Shown: positions 53,190 through 64,000 of the stretch, in pieces
How positions within the stretch are numbered: the first letter of the stretch is position 1
Layout: every line of letters starts with the position of its first letter
From: Auricularia sp. M13
Lineage: Eukaryota; Basidiomycota; Agaricomycetes; Auriculariales; Auriculariaceae
Direction of reading: 5' to 3'
Assembly (NCBI GenBank): GCA_037042915.1
Contig: CM073196.1
Span: forward strand, 2,418,001 to 2,482,000
Length of the DNA: 64,000 bases
Notes under the pieces: generated by a model
The model's database searches: none
Told to the model about the DNA's origin: nothing
What the model saw: the letters and a program-made list of their open reading frames with translations, nothing else
Position numbers and translations under genes: made by a program

Positions 53190-54242
53190 ATGAGCGCCGG
53201 GTGCTCGACGCTCCTCTCGTCCTCCAAGCGCGTCAATGTTGCCCCAATAGCAAAAGGTAGCGGTCTACGCTGTCATTCAAAGATTTTGTCCGTACTAATC
53301 GCGTCTTCAAGGTCTTTTGACGCGCCAGGCGTCTGGCAGCGCACGCTTCATACCGCGCAACCTACCCGCGCACCCGCACAAGGACACGCATCGACTATGC
53401 ACGGGCGTTCTGCTCAACCGCGCGCCGATAGTGACCGCCTGGCCGACGCCATTTGAACGCTCGTTTTACAAGTACCAGGCTCGCCTAGCCCGCGCACTTT
53501 CGAACCCGTTCCCCTACCAGTTCTACTTCCCACCTGGCTCGCCGCATGAAGTCAAGTTTCGCAGGGAAGAGCTCCACCGCGATGCAATGGCCTTTGGACG
53601 GGAGTTCCAGCTGCGCGAGCGGAGAGAGGGCAGGAAATACGACAAACTCATTAAAGCGCTCGAGGAGGAAAACATGGAGGCCCAGAACGAGCTCAAGCTC
53701 GTCTCCCGCACACACGAGTCCGATCTCTCTGGCGACCTCACGAATCTCAATCGCCGCAGCGACAGAAATCTTTACTTGATGCTGAAGGGCACCCACGATT
53801 GGGCACCATGGCGCTTCCCGATAGGCAGCGTACGAGCCACAGAAAAACTGCACGAGGTCCGTGCACTCTGCTTGAAACAGCTTCCTCATTCTGACAAACG
53901 TCAAGGCTGCACAACGCGCCTTGGACGAGACCATCGGTGCCGACATGGACACCTGGTTTGTGGCGCGGAAACCCATTGGTTTCATGAACCAAAGGCATCA
54001 AATTCCAATAGACGGGCTCCGGGATGACAAGGTTAGTCGGGGCACTGGTTTCTCTTTGCTGCTGCTGCATCCTCACAGTGCCATAGATTTTCTTCCTGAA
54101 AGCCCACATCCTCGCCGGCCAAGCGCAAATAAAACATCCCGACATTCACGGCCAATTCGGTTGGCTCACAAAGCAGGAGATTGAGGAGCGCGTCGAGCCC
54201 GAGTATTGGAAGAGCATAAAAGACATGCTGTCCGAGTTGTAG
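53190..54242 (+). CDS. MRPL17: Mitochondrial large ribosomal subunit protein mL46 (yeast MRPL17)
   Basis: Component of the mitoribosome large subunit with a Nudix-like fold. The start at 53190 gives MSAGCSTLLSSSKRVNVAPI, a presequence. An intron (GTAGCG...TTCAAG) joins to GLLTRQASGSAR. Then come LNRAPIVTAWPTPFERSFYK, a basic coiled segment (FGREFQLRERREGRKYDKLI), KGTHDWAPWRFPIGSVR, and after further introns TWFVARKPIGFMNQ and IFFLKAHILAGQAQIKHP. The C-terminus YWKSIKDMLSEL ends at 54242. All parts are in order with no frame break. Confidence 0.9.
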
Positions 54243-54293
54243 ACACCGTGTTCTATTCCAGCGGATATTATACTTGAGCATTTATTCTTGGGT

Positions 54294-55738
54294 CTATTGC
54301 GGAGGAGCGGATAAAGCTCGTCGAGCAGGAGGGCGCCCGATACTTTTCTGGGCATCGTCGAAGCGGCGCACGATGACATCGCACTTAGTTGTCTGGCAAA
54401 TATGTTTCGCCTTTGCCTTCACCTCATCCGAGAATAACTGTAGCCCAGCAGCACGCTCCACCGAATCGACTGTAACGGCCAAATTAGCATCGCTGTGCCG
54501 ATATGAAAACGAGATAAACCAACCAGGTACGACGAAACGGGAGAAAGGCGTCTCGTCCTGAATTTCAGCATTCGGTAACACAAATGCTCCAACAGATAGT
54601 TCTGGGATATCTGGAGTCGAAGGCGACGAAGGCCGCGATGTGAGCACCACCTTTGCAAAGTGCGTCGGAACCGCGACGTTTGGTGGGCTTCCTATGACTT
54701 CGTATTTCTAACGAACGACATAAGAAAACGCTGGCTTTGTAAAAGCATTGCACCCACAATGTGATATTTTCCAGTTCCATCCGGTTGAGGGAGGTATAGC
54801 GGAATCGTGAACACATAGACGTCGGCGAACGAGCCCGTCAATCGGCGACACCAGTCCTCAACGTACGCCCAATCTGGAAGCAGCACTCAGTAGTGCAAAA
54901 GGATGTTATGTAAACGCCTCACAATGGCGGTTGAACCCAGCGCCAACTTGCGGCGCAATGTTGGTCAATAGGAATGTCTCGTCCATTGCGTCCTGATACA
55001 TGGTTTAGATATGCGAGCAGGAGCTCACTGGATGCGCCTCACTTGAGAGAATTTCGCATCAGCAGCGGGCACCCTGTCTCATAGCATCAGCATCTATGCA
55101 TACAATTGAGAAGCAATGCTGCACGCACATATGCCCACGATCGTAGCCAGAGCGGAAGTAGTCGCTCAGCCGCGCGCGAAACATGGCAGGGATAGACTCG
55201 TCCTCTTTGAATGTGCTCTTGGACCTATCCGCCTTCGAGCCTTCGAGCTCCTCTGGCGGTGGAATGAGCGCAGACTTGCCCAGAGACGCGAGCGTGAGAT
55301 GTTCTGCCGTCTTCCGGCGCGTTAACTTCACACGCGACGAAAGCAGCATTGAAGCGTACCCAGACAGGATGGCGCAGACGACGGTCATACGCAGTAATAT
55401 ACGCTCTGCGCGTCAATAAATCTGATATGGGACCTACGAAAGACGCGTAAACGCCTGCGCAAGGGCATAGCACAATGCTCAGACGCACCTGGGTTCCCAT
55501 ACTTCAAAATATCGCTGCTGACAGCCAGCTGCGGGTTGAGAACAACGTGTCCGCCAAAGGGCTCGACCTGCATGATCGCCTTCTGCGGTTGCTGATCGAC
55601 GCGCGGGCCAGTTCCAACCGGGATAGGCGCCGGTGCTGGCGCTGGCGTCGCGCGTCGTCTGCTGGTGATCAGCGCCGTCGCGCCAGCACCCACGGCAGCG
55701 CCGACGGCAAAAATCGCCGCGCTCACGGCCTTGCTCAT
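54294..55738 (-). CDS. NUC1: Mitochondrial nuclease (endonuclease G family)
   Basis: Mitochondrial DNA/RNA non-specific endonuclease with a beta-beta-alpha-metal fold. The ATG at 55738 gives MSKAVSAAIFAVGAAVGAGA, a hydrophobic targeting/anchor segment, then a Pro-rich stretch. VVLNPQLAVSSDILKYGNPG and AYITAYDRRLRHPVWV precede the active-site block DRGHM (near 55150) with the catalytic His. WAYVEDWCRRLTGSFADVYV follows. The C-terminal FSRFVVPVDSVERAAGLQLF requires removal of an intron, and ALSAPPQ ends at 54294. It is convergent with mL46, with 51 bp between stops. Confidence 0.9.
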
Positions 55739-55917
55739 CCTGCTCGCCGCCAGTCTAGTCAAGCGAGCTCTCCGCGCGACGCGTGCGTGAAAGAAGAACG
55801 AAAGGAGAAAGCCGACGTGAATGGCTTTCTTCCCACAACTCGCGCAATCGAGTCGCAAGAAACCTGGAAATGCTGTACTTGTATTCAAATACCCAACTAT
55901 CCATAATAACACTGCAT

Positions 55918-58286
55918 CTACTTTTTCTGCCACCGAGTATCCTCGTCTGGGTAAAGCTTGCCGGGGTTCATAATCCCTTGTGGGTCGATTGCACGCTTCA
56001 CGGTCTTCATGAGCTCAACGGTCCCGGGACCCAGTTCCTCGACAAGATATTCCTTCTTGCCCATACCAACACCATGCTCTCCTGTACCTATAAAACACGT
56101 GTATATTAATTTGATAGAGCGCGGTATTGTGCTGGTTAACGCACAAGTACCATCGAGACGCAGAGCGCGGTGCACAAGCCTGTGAACAGCCTCGCGCACG
56201 GTCGCGAGTTCCTCATCGTTCTTGAACAGGAGGATCGAGTGGAAGTTGCCGTCGCCCACATGGCCCACGATAGTGCCCACTATGTTCGACTGGCGCATAT
56301 CTTCCTTTGTCTCGCGCACAAGCTGTGGCAACTTGCTCGGAGGAACACTGAATCCCCATGAATCGACAAAATGTTTGAACAGCTTATCAGGTTTGCACTC
56401 ACCAAACGTCCGTGGTCCACGCCCGACTGCCCGGCACGCTCGCAATGCTACTCCACAGCGCGGATTTGCGCGCGTTCCACAGCGCGTGCGCGCCCTCCTC
56501 GGTGCTCCCAAAGTCCCACCCGCTGGCGCCGTGTTTTTCGACAATCTTCTTCACGACCTTCGCAGCCTCGCCAATCGCGACGTCCGACCCTTGTATCTTG
56601 ATGAAGAGCGAGTCCTTCACTGCGAACTTACGCGGGACTTCGCCCGAGGCGTTAATCGCTCTGATCATGTTGTCGTCGACCAACTCCACACATTCTGCGA
56701 TAGGAAGCGAAGGCGTGAGCTACGAGGTGGCCAATATGACTCAGGCGCGACGTACGGATGTTCATGTTGTACGGGCTGTGCAATATCTCCTGGACAGCAG
56801 ACACGGCGTGTTCGACGTCTTTGAACTGCGCGATAGCCACCCGGCTGGGCACCAGCGGTGCGAGGCGAAGAGTGGCTGGAAGGAGGCGTCAGTCAATCTG
56901 AGAGTGGCATGAAGGACATTTATTGCCTTCAGTCACAATGCCCAGAGTGCCCTCAGCTGGCACAATCGGTCAACACTGGCTCAGCAGGCTACGAGGAATG
57001 CACGAACCTCCAATGAAGAGCTTCGTGGTGTCGAATCCCGCGCTGGACTTGTGTGCCCGTCTCCGCGTCTTGATAACCTCGCCATTTGGCAGCACGACAG
57101 TCTCAAGGATATGTTAGCGACGGACTAGCCGTCTCAAGCCCGCACGTGTGCTTACCAGGTTCAAGAACCATTCGCCTTTGGCGGTGCCATATTTGACAGC
57201 ATTCGCTACAGGGTTTCAGCGCCAGTCGCAGGGCATTTGCTACAGTGTCATTTGACTCACTACCACTGCAGCCAGTCGCGATCATGCCGCCAATGGCAGC
57301 GCCAGGTCCGGGTCAAGCTGCAAAACCCATTCAGTCGCGCCCAATGCAATCGTGTAGATCGTACTGGGAAGAACAGCGGGATCTTCTTCTCCTCGAGAGT
57401 GTGGTTTATCTCCTCCCAGCGGGCGCCCGCTTGGCATACGAGGTCCGAGTCTGCCTCTGATGACAGCCGAGTTTAACACCGCATCAACACTGGGAGAGAA
57501 GGCGCTAACGCACCGTTTATCTCGAGGATTTTATCCATGCCGGACATATCAATGCATATTGACCCTGACTTGTACTGCGACGGGCGTCAAACGCTGCTCA
57601 GTAAGAAGGCAAAGCACGCGAAGCGACTACCCCGCCAAAGTGGCCTTCCAGGGACGTTCCGCCGGCGAAGACGGTCACGGGTATGCGGTATTTGCGGGCG
57701 ATATTGACGACCTGGGGGCAGCGTTGGCGACTGGGCTGCTGATGCACAAGCGACGGGCGTACCTTGACAACGTCCTCGGTACTCTCCACGCCCACCACGG
57801 CGCTGTGCGGCGCGCTCCCTGCACGTACACGATTAGCAGATGCCCTTGTACTCAGTCACGTGCACACCGCACCATGGTACGAGTTGGATGAGAAGCCGTA
57901 GGGCGCAATGGCCTCGGGGTCCGTCAGGACGTGCGCGAATTGCGCCTTGAGCTCGCGGATGGCGTCCTGCACGGCCTGCTTACTGCCATACGCAAGTTGT
58001 GGCTGCGTCAGCGGGTCGAATTCCTGCACCTGGGCGGCAGGCGCGTCCTGGCTCTCCCTCCATATGGCCATGCCAACGGCCACACCCAGCCCGACGCCCA
58101 AGGCGAGCGTCGCGGCGGGGGACGTGCGCAAGTTGGGCTGGAATTTCGGCGGCTGTGGGGGCAGCGGGGTGGTGGGGGAGCGCCGCTGATGCGCTGGACG
58201 TTGGCAGCGCGCGAGCGCGTCGAGCACGAGAATAGCCGGGTGGCCGCTCGAGCGCTGCCAGTGCTCCTGGCTGCAGACGCGAGCAT
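55918..58286 (-). CDS. DLD1: D-lactate dehydrogenase (cytochrome), mitochondrial
   Basis: FAD enzyme oxidising D-lactate to pyruvate with cytochrome c as acceptor. The start at 58286 gives MLASAARSTGSARAATRLFS, a presequence, followed by the inner-membrane anchor PAATLALGVGLGVAVGMAIW. The FAD-binding PCMH domain shows VVGVESTEDVVKVV and ARKYRIPVTVFAGGTSLEGH. The C-terminal lobe has GHVGDGNFHSILLF and TGEHGVGMGKKEYLVEE, ending NPGKLYPDEDTRWQKK at 55918. Many introns. A frame break between presequence and anchor lies at a run of five (G5 on + at 58174-58178); one more base gives APPTTPLPPQPPK. The same family includes Dld2/3 and glycolate dehydrogenases; the membrane anchor favours DLD1. Confidence 0.87.
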
Positions 58287-58432
58287 GGTCCAACTCAACG
58301 AGCACTGCTCCGGGACGACATGCCGATCGCGCTCCCCCTAATAAAGCCTCCGCAAGCGCCCGTCCCTCGTCTACGCGCGCCTCGGCCATCGCCCAGGCCC
58401 ACTCTCACCAACGAATCAAAAATTGTATGGTC

Positions 58433-59436
58433 TCACAGAAGGATACAGAAATTGTTCCTAGTCGCACCCTCTACCAGCACGCTTTTCTTGCTAAATGACG
58501 ACGAATGGCCACTGCTCTCGGGCTCGCCGCGCTCGAACAGGAAATAAACCATTTTGCCGCCTTCTTTCCACTTCTCCTCGACGCACTTCAACCCAACGTG
58601 TGCGCAGAGCCTCTTGAAATGGTCTATGGTTAGGTAGCGCGAGTTGAGCACGCACGGGAGCGGGAGCTGCAATAGCATTCCTATCAGCGACTGCCATAGA
58701 CAATGCATGCTAATAAGGCGTACCGCAACGAACAGCAGCCCCTGTGGTCTCAGAAAAGCGCGACATCCTCAGCATCCGTCCTGCGACAGCCCGTCAGCCA
58801 AATATAATCCAAAGCGGCCAATGGGCGCACCCACCTCGATCCCTGGCGTCCGGCACGAAGTTGAGCACAAGACTGAGACTGATGAGATCCCACCGGTCGG
58901 CCTCTGCACGTTCGTCCATGAGCAGAAAGTCCTGCTCGCGCACGCCGGGTACGCGCGCGTGCAAGTCGATTGGCTCCGCGTCAATCCATGCTGCGCACGC
59001 AGCATAGTTGTCTGGCCTGAGTGCACCGACTTCCAGCAGTCTGAGCTTCGTCGCAGCGTCCATCAGCTTGTGTCTGTTCCGTGCGCGCAGCCATGAAATG
59101 AAGACCTTGAGAAACAGTCATGTCAAGCACTTGCAACACAAGGATGCAGCACACCTTCTCGCTGCCACCTCCGCGGTCGTCTCCCTGTCCAATATTCGAC
59201 ATGCGCTGGTACTCCTCGATGCCGCCCATATCAGCAAGCTCTTCCTTCACCTTGGCGAGCTCGGACGCTGCTGGACGCGCAGATTTCTCGAGTTTCGCCT
59301 TGCGCTTGAGCAGCACATGAAAACGGCGTATGACAGCGCGACTTGCTTCGGGTGACGCGCTCGACGGGCGTTTACGCCGTCCTTCGCCAGTATGGGTTGA
59401 AGCAGCGGTGACAGGCACCTTGCGCTTCCGGCTCAT
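58433..59436 (-). CDS. BMT2: 25S rRNA adenine-N1 methyltransferase Bmt2
   Basis: Nucleolar SAM-dependent methyltransferase making m1A in helix 65 of 25S rRNA. The ATG at 59436 gives MSRKRKVPVTAASTHTGEGR, a basic nuclear N-terminus. LADMGGIEEYQRMSNIGQGD is the family signature. After an intron, KLRLLEVGALRPDNYAAC (SAM-binding region) and DFLLMDERAEADRWDLISLS, then VLNFVPDARDRG. The last exons have LLLQLPLPCVLNSRYLTIDH and LKCVEEKWKEGGKMVYFLFE, ending at 58433. Intact as read. Confidence 0.87.
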
Positions 59437-59790
59437 CTCATCGCGATGGCGCTCGTGCTCGTGGTGCAAAGCTGAGGTTGGACGCGACAACTCCGACACT
59501 GAAGGTGCCAGGTGGTAAAGAAATTTTGTTTGCAAAACCTTGCGTCTATGCCACTACGTTCCGCTATTACTACAGACCACATAGAGGAGACGGACAGCCT
59601 CCAGGGCAGGTATTGGGTAGTCAAGAAAAAGAATGAAATGCTGCACATTGAACCAGACTGGTAGCGCAAGAGCAAGTTGGAAAGCAAGAAAGGGGGGTGG
59701 CGATTGAACCCTCCTGAGGGACCTCTACACGTATGTGACTAGCACTCCTCGAATATCGCGGCACGTGCGGAAAGGGTGCGCGCGCGGGGC
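59437..59790. other. Intergenic, no gene seen
   Basis: 354 bp between the tetraspanin stop and the BMT2 start, both on the - strand. No recognised element. Confidence 0.45.
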
Positions 59791-60721
59791 TTAGACGAAG
59801 CCCTTGCCGCCGCGCTTGGCGTCAATCTTGCGGAACCGCTCAGCCTCGACGCGCTGGACGCGATGGTCAGTACGGTGACACTGGACAGGTGTGATATGAT
59901 GACCGTAGTGCGTACTTTGTTGATCACGCAGAGCGTGGCTAGGAGCAGCGCGACAATGATTGCCTCGTAACCGTAAATGGTGCTGTACGATTTGGTCAGG
60001 GTCCATGCAACTCAAAAATAGCTCTGGAGGGGGGTGACGCACGTAAAGATGTTGTTGAGCGTGAAGTCTGCGTAACCGGTGAGCTTTGTCACGCAGCCGG
60101 TCTGGTTGGCAGCAAATATGCGGTCGGCACAGAAGCCGGTGAAGTCCATAGTCTGGTTGCCAAAGAAGTAGCCACAGCACTTGAACTGGAGAAGATGCGA
60201 CGTGAGCCTCCTGAGGGTTGAGAGCAATCAAGGGAAAGCGGTGGCGTACGTGATCTTGGATGCCAGCTCTGACATCTGCAGGGGCCATGTTGAACTTGTT
60301 CTCGTACATGAGACGCTCTTTGAGGGTGGTGAGCCAGATGACGGTGCCGATGATCATCGTGGCAAGGCCCTCGAGCAGGAGCACCCAATTGAGGCCGGCG
60401 AGGAAGGAGGTGACATGGTTGGGCTGGACGATGGCGACGAGGGCAATGATAAAGGTGATCACATACGAGATGCCGAGGCCGAGACCGGCTGTTGGGAGAG
60501 GGGCGTGAGATTGTTGCGGTTGTGCGACGAGAACCGCGCCGGATCGCGCGAACACGGAAGCAGAGCGGACGACGCACCCTGCAGAAAGCCGTCTCTGACC
60601 ACAAAATGGAAGAGCATGTTGGGCATTTTCCAGACAATGGAGAGCGCGATGGTGAGGCCGCCGACGGCCAGGAGACAAAGGCGAGGAACGCCCAGACTGC
60701 AGAGAGTTTCTTGGAAACCAT
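59791..60721 (-). CDS. Tetraspanin-like membrane protein
   Basis: Four-span membrane organiser; the fungal Pls1/Tsp2 relatives act in hyphal or appressorial morphogenesis. The ATG at 60721 starts MVSKKLSAVWAFLAF. TM1 (CLLAVGGLTIALSIVW) is in another frame; one base added to AAA at 60677-60679 (T run in the gene) restores it. TM2/3 are LGISYVITFIIALVAIVQP and LLLEGLATMIIGTVIWL. The large loop has the hallmark FKCCGYF plus further Cys (GFCADRIF, QTGCV). The fourth span follows near 59960 (EAIIVALLLATLCVINKV). The cytosolic tail AERFRKIDAKRGGKGFV ends at 59791. Divergent from MET8. Confidence 0.78.
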
Positions 60722-61165
60722 GGTGACTGTACGGTGGTCGTTAACGGACGGGGGGGTTCTGGGCCGCTGGCTGTGAGCCGCTGGGGCTGCTGGACGGGCG
60801 CACGCACAATGACAATATGGGGGTGAGGGGTATTCAGGGAATGGTAATGCGAGGTCTTGCGGTGGGGACAGAAGCGGTCAACGCCACTGTCGGTCGGTCG
60901 TCACGGGGCACGGAGCGAACGAGGGCAGCGGCAGGCGCTGGTCAGCCGGGGGACGGGCGACGGGGCGCGGCGCGGCGGACGTACAGGAAGAAGAAGAAAA
61001 AAAGGTCCGAGGCGGGCTCGCCGCGCGGAAAAGTGTGTGGCTGCAGAGGATTGACGGGCAAAAGCCTGGTGGGCGGCTCGTCGCTCGGTCCGCCGTATAT
61101 ATCAACCACCGGCCCCGTCCGCGGACCGCCGCATACGTGCACCGCCAGGCCCCAGACCAGTTTCC
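60722..61165. other. Divergent promoter region, tetraspanin / MET8
   Basis: 444 bp. The MET8 side has a TATA box at 61096. No other element recognised. Confidence 0.5.
61096..61101 (+). promoter_or_regulatory. TATA box of MET8
   Basis: TATATA in CGCCGTATATATCAACC, 65 bp upstream of the ATG, correctly oriented. Confidence 0.5.
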
Positions 61166-62037
61166 ATGGACGCCTCTCTGCGCGCCAGCGACCGCGTACA
61201 GCCCGGCGGCTCGCTGATCATCGCCTGGCAGCTCAAGCACAGGCATGTGCTCATCGTCGGCGGCGGCGAGGTCGCAGCGGGCAGGCTCACCGCCGTGCTC
61301 TCCGCCGACGCGACCGTCACGCTCATTGCCCCGCGCGACCGCCTCGACCCCGCCGTCGTCGCGACCATCAAATACTTTCCCAACAAGGTCACCTACCGCG
61401 ACCGCGCCTTCAAGGACGCCGACCTCGACGACGTCACCTTCGTCCTCACCTGCGTCGACGACCCCGAGACCTCGCGTCGCATCGTCGAGCTCTGCCGCGC
61501 CCGCCGCATCCCAGCCAATGCGGCCGACCTGCCCGCGCTCTGCGACTTCTACTTTGGCTCCCAAATACGCCAGGGCCGCTGCAGATAATGATCTCCACCA
61601 ACGGCAATGGCCCCAAGCTCGCCAACATCATAAAACGCCGCATCGAGGCCTCCCTGCCAGCCAATGCCGGCAAGGCCATCGAGAACGTCGGTGTCCTACG
61701 CTCCAAGCTGCGCCAGCGCGCACCAGGCACGGGTGGCGCCCTCAGCGTCGCGCGCATGGCGTGGATGTCGCAGGTCTGCGAGCAATGGTCGCTCGACGAG
61801 CTCGCGCTCATGGACGAGCGCATCATGGACCGTCTGCTTGCGGACGGTTGGGAGAAGGACAAGCGCACTGTCCCCCGCTTTGTCGACGTCGGCGGCGTGT
61901 ATCCTGAGCATTCACCTCGACCCAGCGTTTGGCACGATCCCACTTGGCGCTTCGGTTTCTCGACTGGAGTCCTCGCCGGCGCAGCAACTGCTGCGTTCCT
62001 CATTGCGCTCACTTCACTCGTCCGTCGTCGGCGCTAG
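61166..62037 (+). CDS. MET8: Siroheme synthase: precorrin-2 dehydrogenase / ferrochelatase
   Basis: Bifunctional enzyme for the last two steps of siroheme, the cofactor of sulfite and nitrite reductases. The ATG at 61166 gives MDASLRASDRVQPGGSLIIA. Rossmann motif VLIVGGGEVAAGRL, then VTLIAPRDRL, VLTCVDDPETSRRIVELC and IPANAADLPALCDFYF. A frame break at GGG 61573-61575 is mended by one G (IRQGPLQIMISTNGNGPKLA). The helical C-terminal domain follows, then a hydrophobic span (STGVLAGAATAAFLIALTSL) before RRRR at 62037. That C-terminal anchor-like helix is an addition compared with yeast Met8. No intron seen. Confidence 0.9.
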
Positions 62038-62735
62038 TCTAACCTGTACGTCGTGCCATCCACGCGTCTAACATGCCCTATCCTCACGCTCGTGCATACA
62101 GCCACGCATGTTCAGACACGCTCAACGCACGCATCCTTCTCGTGTCTTGTTCCATATTTGCATCTCAGCATTTCACCGTAACTATACAACACTCCCTGCA
62201 TCATATATAGCATCGACTTTGCAATTCGCGATCGGGTGTGATTGACGGGCTTCCTTGTGTTCGGGAGACGGATATTTTCTCAGCATCAGGTTGAAATGAT
62301 TGTTTGCATAGACCTCCCTGAATCCATGCCGCGCACGATGCGGAATAGTGGAAAATAGGGACAGTAGGCACCGTTTTACGGTCCTCCCGATGCAAAGTGG
62401 GGATCGTGGGAACCAGGGCCGGTACATTGCGACTACGTAGACGTTATCAGAGCGTTATCCCCAGCTCTTCTTGAGTCGTATTTACTCCCATGACAAGCCC
62501 AGGGCTCATCTCAGCCTCACTGTGGCACCTTCAGCGCTCATGCAACACGGAGTCACAAGTAACTCCAAATCCATACTGATTTGAACGGTTCAACGGTTGC
62601 TGCTCAAAATAAAATATTCTCACGTATCTAGAAAATTTGGATCTGTACTTAATTGACGAACTCACGACTCTTTCTCAGGTCGAAATATCTCCTGCATGCG
62701 CCGGCTTCCCGGGATCATCCGACGGGATCATCGTC
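62038..62735. other. Intergenic, no gene seen
   Basis: 698 bp between MET8 and the hydrolase gene in tandem. AT-richer than its neighbours; no recognised gene or repeat. Confidence 0.5.
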
Positions 62736-63921
62736 ATGTCGGCAACTTCCAACCCGCTCAAAGACGATGGACTCACACCCGAGCAATTCGTGGCACACGA
62801 ACGCTTTAGACGCACCTGTCCTACCAACGGAGCCACCTACTGTGATGCTGGCGATCCGAATGGCGCCCCAATCGTGATGCTCTGTGGCAGCGCAATGGAC
62901 AGCGTCCTCACGGGCGTGTTATTCCATGGCTACTGCAAGGAGCAGCATCTACGCCTAATTAGTCCCAACAAGCCAGGTATGGGTGGCACCCCAGCTTGCG
63001 CACTGCAAGATCGCGTGCGGACATTTGCAGGTGAGGATGGGCGAACACTACAATGTGGCGGCCGTTGACAGCGGCTACGGTCCAGAGTACGTCGAGGGCA
63101 TTCTGCGACACCTCGACGTCCAACCGGTCGCTCTGGTGTCAATATCGTCTGGGTTCATGTGCGTGGCTTATGCACTTGATCATGACTTGTGCTAACATCC
63201 TTTAAGATACGGACTGTACCTGCTGGCACACAAGCAGCGCATATTCGGAGACCGGCGGCCTGCCCTCCTCGCTCTCACGCCCTGGATATCCTTTGAAGAC
63301 GCGCCCTCCATGGGCTTCGCGAGCTTTGCCCCGGACGCCCTCATATCCGCTGTGCCGTCTTTCATGGCTACATTCACGTCGCCTACACTACAGCGTACAT
63401 TCGCTTGGTCAACTGGAATTTCCACCGCGGTCGGGGCAAGCGTTCGCTCTGCACTCGCTGGCGCGCCAGTAGTCGATCCAGGCCGAGCGAGCATCGCGCG
63501 CGCCTCGCGCCAGTCCAACGAGATCGCCGTTTACCAATCTGTACGGAATCCTGGCCTATCGGACGAGTATTTACTCTGTTTACGACGCGGGCCGCCTGGG
63601 ATCTGGGGATACAAGGATTATCCAGAGGTCCTTTCGTTGATAGCAGCGTCCGCAGGACGTCAGCGTGTGCTCCTGAGCCTCTACTGCGGTGACTCAGATG
63701 GCCTCGTACCCAGGAAAGCGCAAATCCGCTTTTCGGGCTTTTTCAAGGACTCTGGTCCCAGCGCGCTGCCGGATAACGTCCGCCAACGGTTCAACTTTCG
63801 CGAGCTTACAATCGTTCAGGGAGGGCATAACGATGTGGCTACGTTTAAGATGTGCTGGGACGACATTGTTGCGTATGTATCGAGCGCGTTCAAGGAGACA
63901 TCTAGGACGGCGTCATCTTGA
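62736..63921 (+). CDS. Alpha/beta-hydrolase fold protein
   Basis: Hydrolase of unknown substrate. The ATG at 62736 gives MSATSNPLKDDGLTPEQFVA. IVMLCGSAMDSV and LRLISPNKPGMGGT match the early beta-strands. An intron (GTGAGG...GTCCAG) joins RTFA to EYVEGILRHL. The nucleophile elbow reads SISSG, where many members have SHSSG/GxSxG. An intron joins GFI to YGLYLLAHK. Then LALTPWISFEDAPSMG, a helical cap, LLSLYCGDSDGLVP (probable acid residue) and VQGGHNDVATF with the catalytic His. It ends at 63921. Introns and frame are consistent throughout. Confidence 0.75.
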
Positions 63922-64000
63922 ACCAATTGTAGACCATCGACCATGTACTATTGATTATTTCTGTACCAGCCCTGACTCGCTATCTGGTAGGCCGCAAGAG

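Noticed and set aside
1-64000. CRISPR arrays, bacterial operons, rRNA genes, riboswitches
   Set aside because: None seen. Repeats present are LTRs, terminal inverted repeats and the MITE, not spaced short repeats; the genome is eukaryotic.

Overview
This is nuclear DNA of a filamentous fungus, almost certainly a basidiomycete of the Agaricomycotes type (Agaricomycotina). The evidence is protein-level: very short introns (about 47-70 bp) in nearly every gene, frequent CTGAC/CTGAT branch-point-like sites before acceptors, a fungal Tnp2-type transposase, and fungal orthologues of mitochondrial, STRIPAK, V-ATPase and siroheme genes. There are no operons. Gene density is high, about one gene per 2 kb, except for one large transposon island.

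Layout. 1-14516 holds an ABC-F ATPase (cut by the window edge), a medium-chain oxidoreductase, a WD40 protein resembling TFIIIC subunit Tfc6, a 2H cyclic phosphodiesterase, a glyoxalase-fold (VOC) protein, an arrestin-like protein, an F-box protein and the mitochondrial tRNA 2-thiouridylase MTU1. 14564-28872 is a single CACTA-type DNA transposon, with 52-bp inverted repeats starting CACTGGAGGC and a 3-bp TTC duplication. It carries an unknown gene and a Tnp2 transposase gene. That transposase gene is split by two nested LTR retroelements in opposite orientations: element A (17790-22100, + strand, GCCTC duplication) and element B (24021-28204, - strand, CACGG duplication). Taking out both elements and one duplication each rejoins the transposase reading frame exactly. 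28940-36676 holds the alternative clamp-loader subunit CTF18, an intron-dense Dal5-type MFS transporter, a 503-bp hAT-like MITE and tRNA-Leu(UAA). 37025-63921 is a dense block: striatin, YME2, an acidic unknown protein, an RRM-R3H (Pin4-like) protein, TRAPPC13, VMA13, mitoribosomal mL46, the mitochondrial nuclease NUC1, D-lactate dehydrogenase, BMT2, a tetraspanin, MET8 and an alpha/beta hydrolase.

The most unusual content is the pair of LTR elements. Both are too short to encode a polymerase, and I see no reverse transcriptase or integrase. Both have a Tf1-like self-priming signal: an 11-nt primer-binding site just inside the 5' LTR that is the exact complement of the predicted RNA 5' end about 34 nt after a TATA box. 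Both carry, antisense to the element, a spliced gene with a Zn2Cys6-like cysteine cluster. Element B also carries a sense-strand gene with an N-terminal chromodomain whose aromatic cage is intact. B is therefore a two-gene, convergent, non-autonomous retroelement.

A second theme is sequence quality. At least eight otherwise intact genes need one extra base, mostly in a homopolymer, to stay in frame. The LTR pairs differ from each other only in homopolymer length. Most of the apparent frameshifts are therefore probably consensus errors rather than decay.

Many neighbours are divergent pairs with short shared promoters: YME2/acidic protein 27 bp, VMA13/mL46 78 bp, Pin4-like/TRAPPC13 85 bp. MTU1 and CTF18 were probably such a pair, about 111 bp apart, before the CACTA element landed between them.
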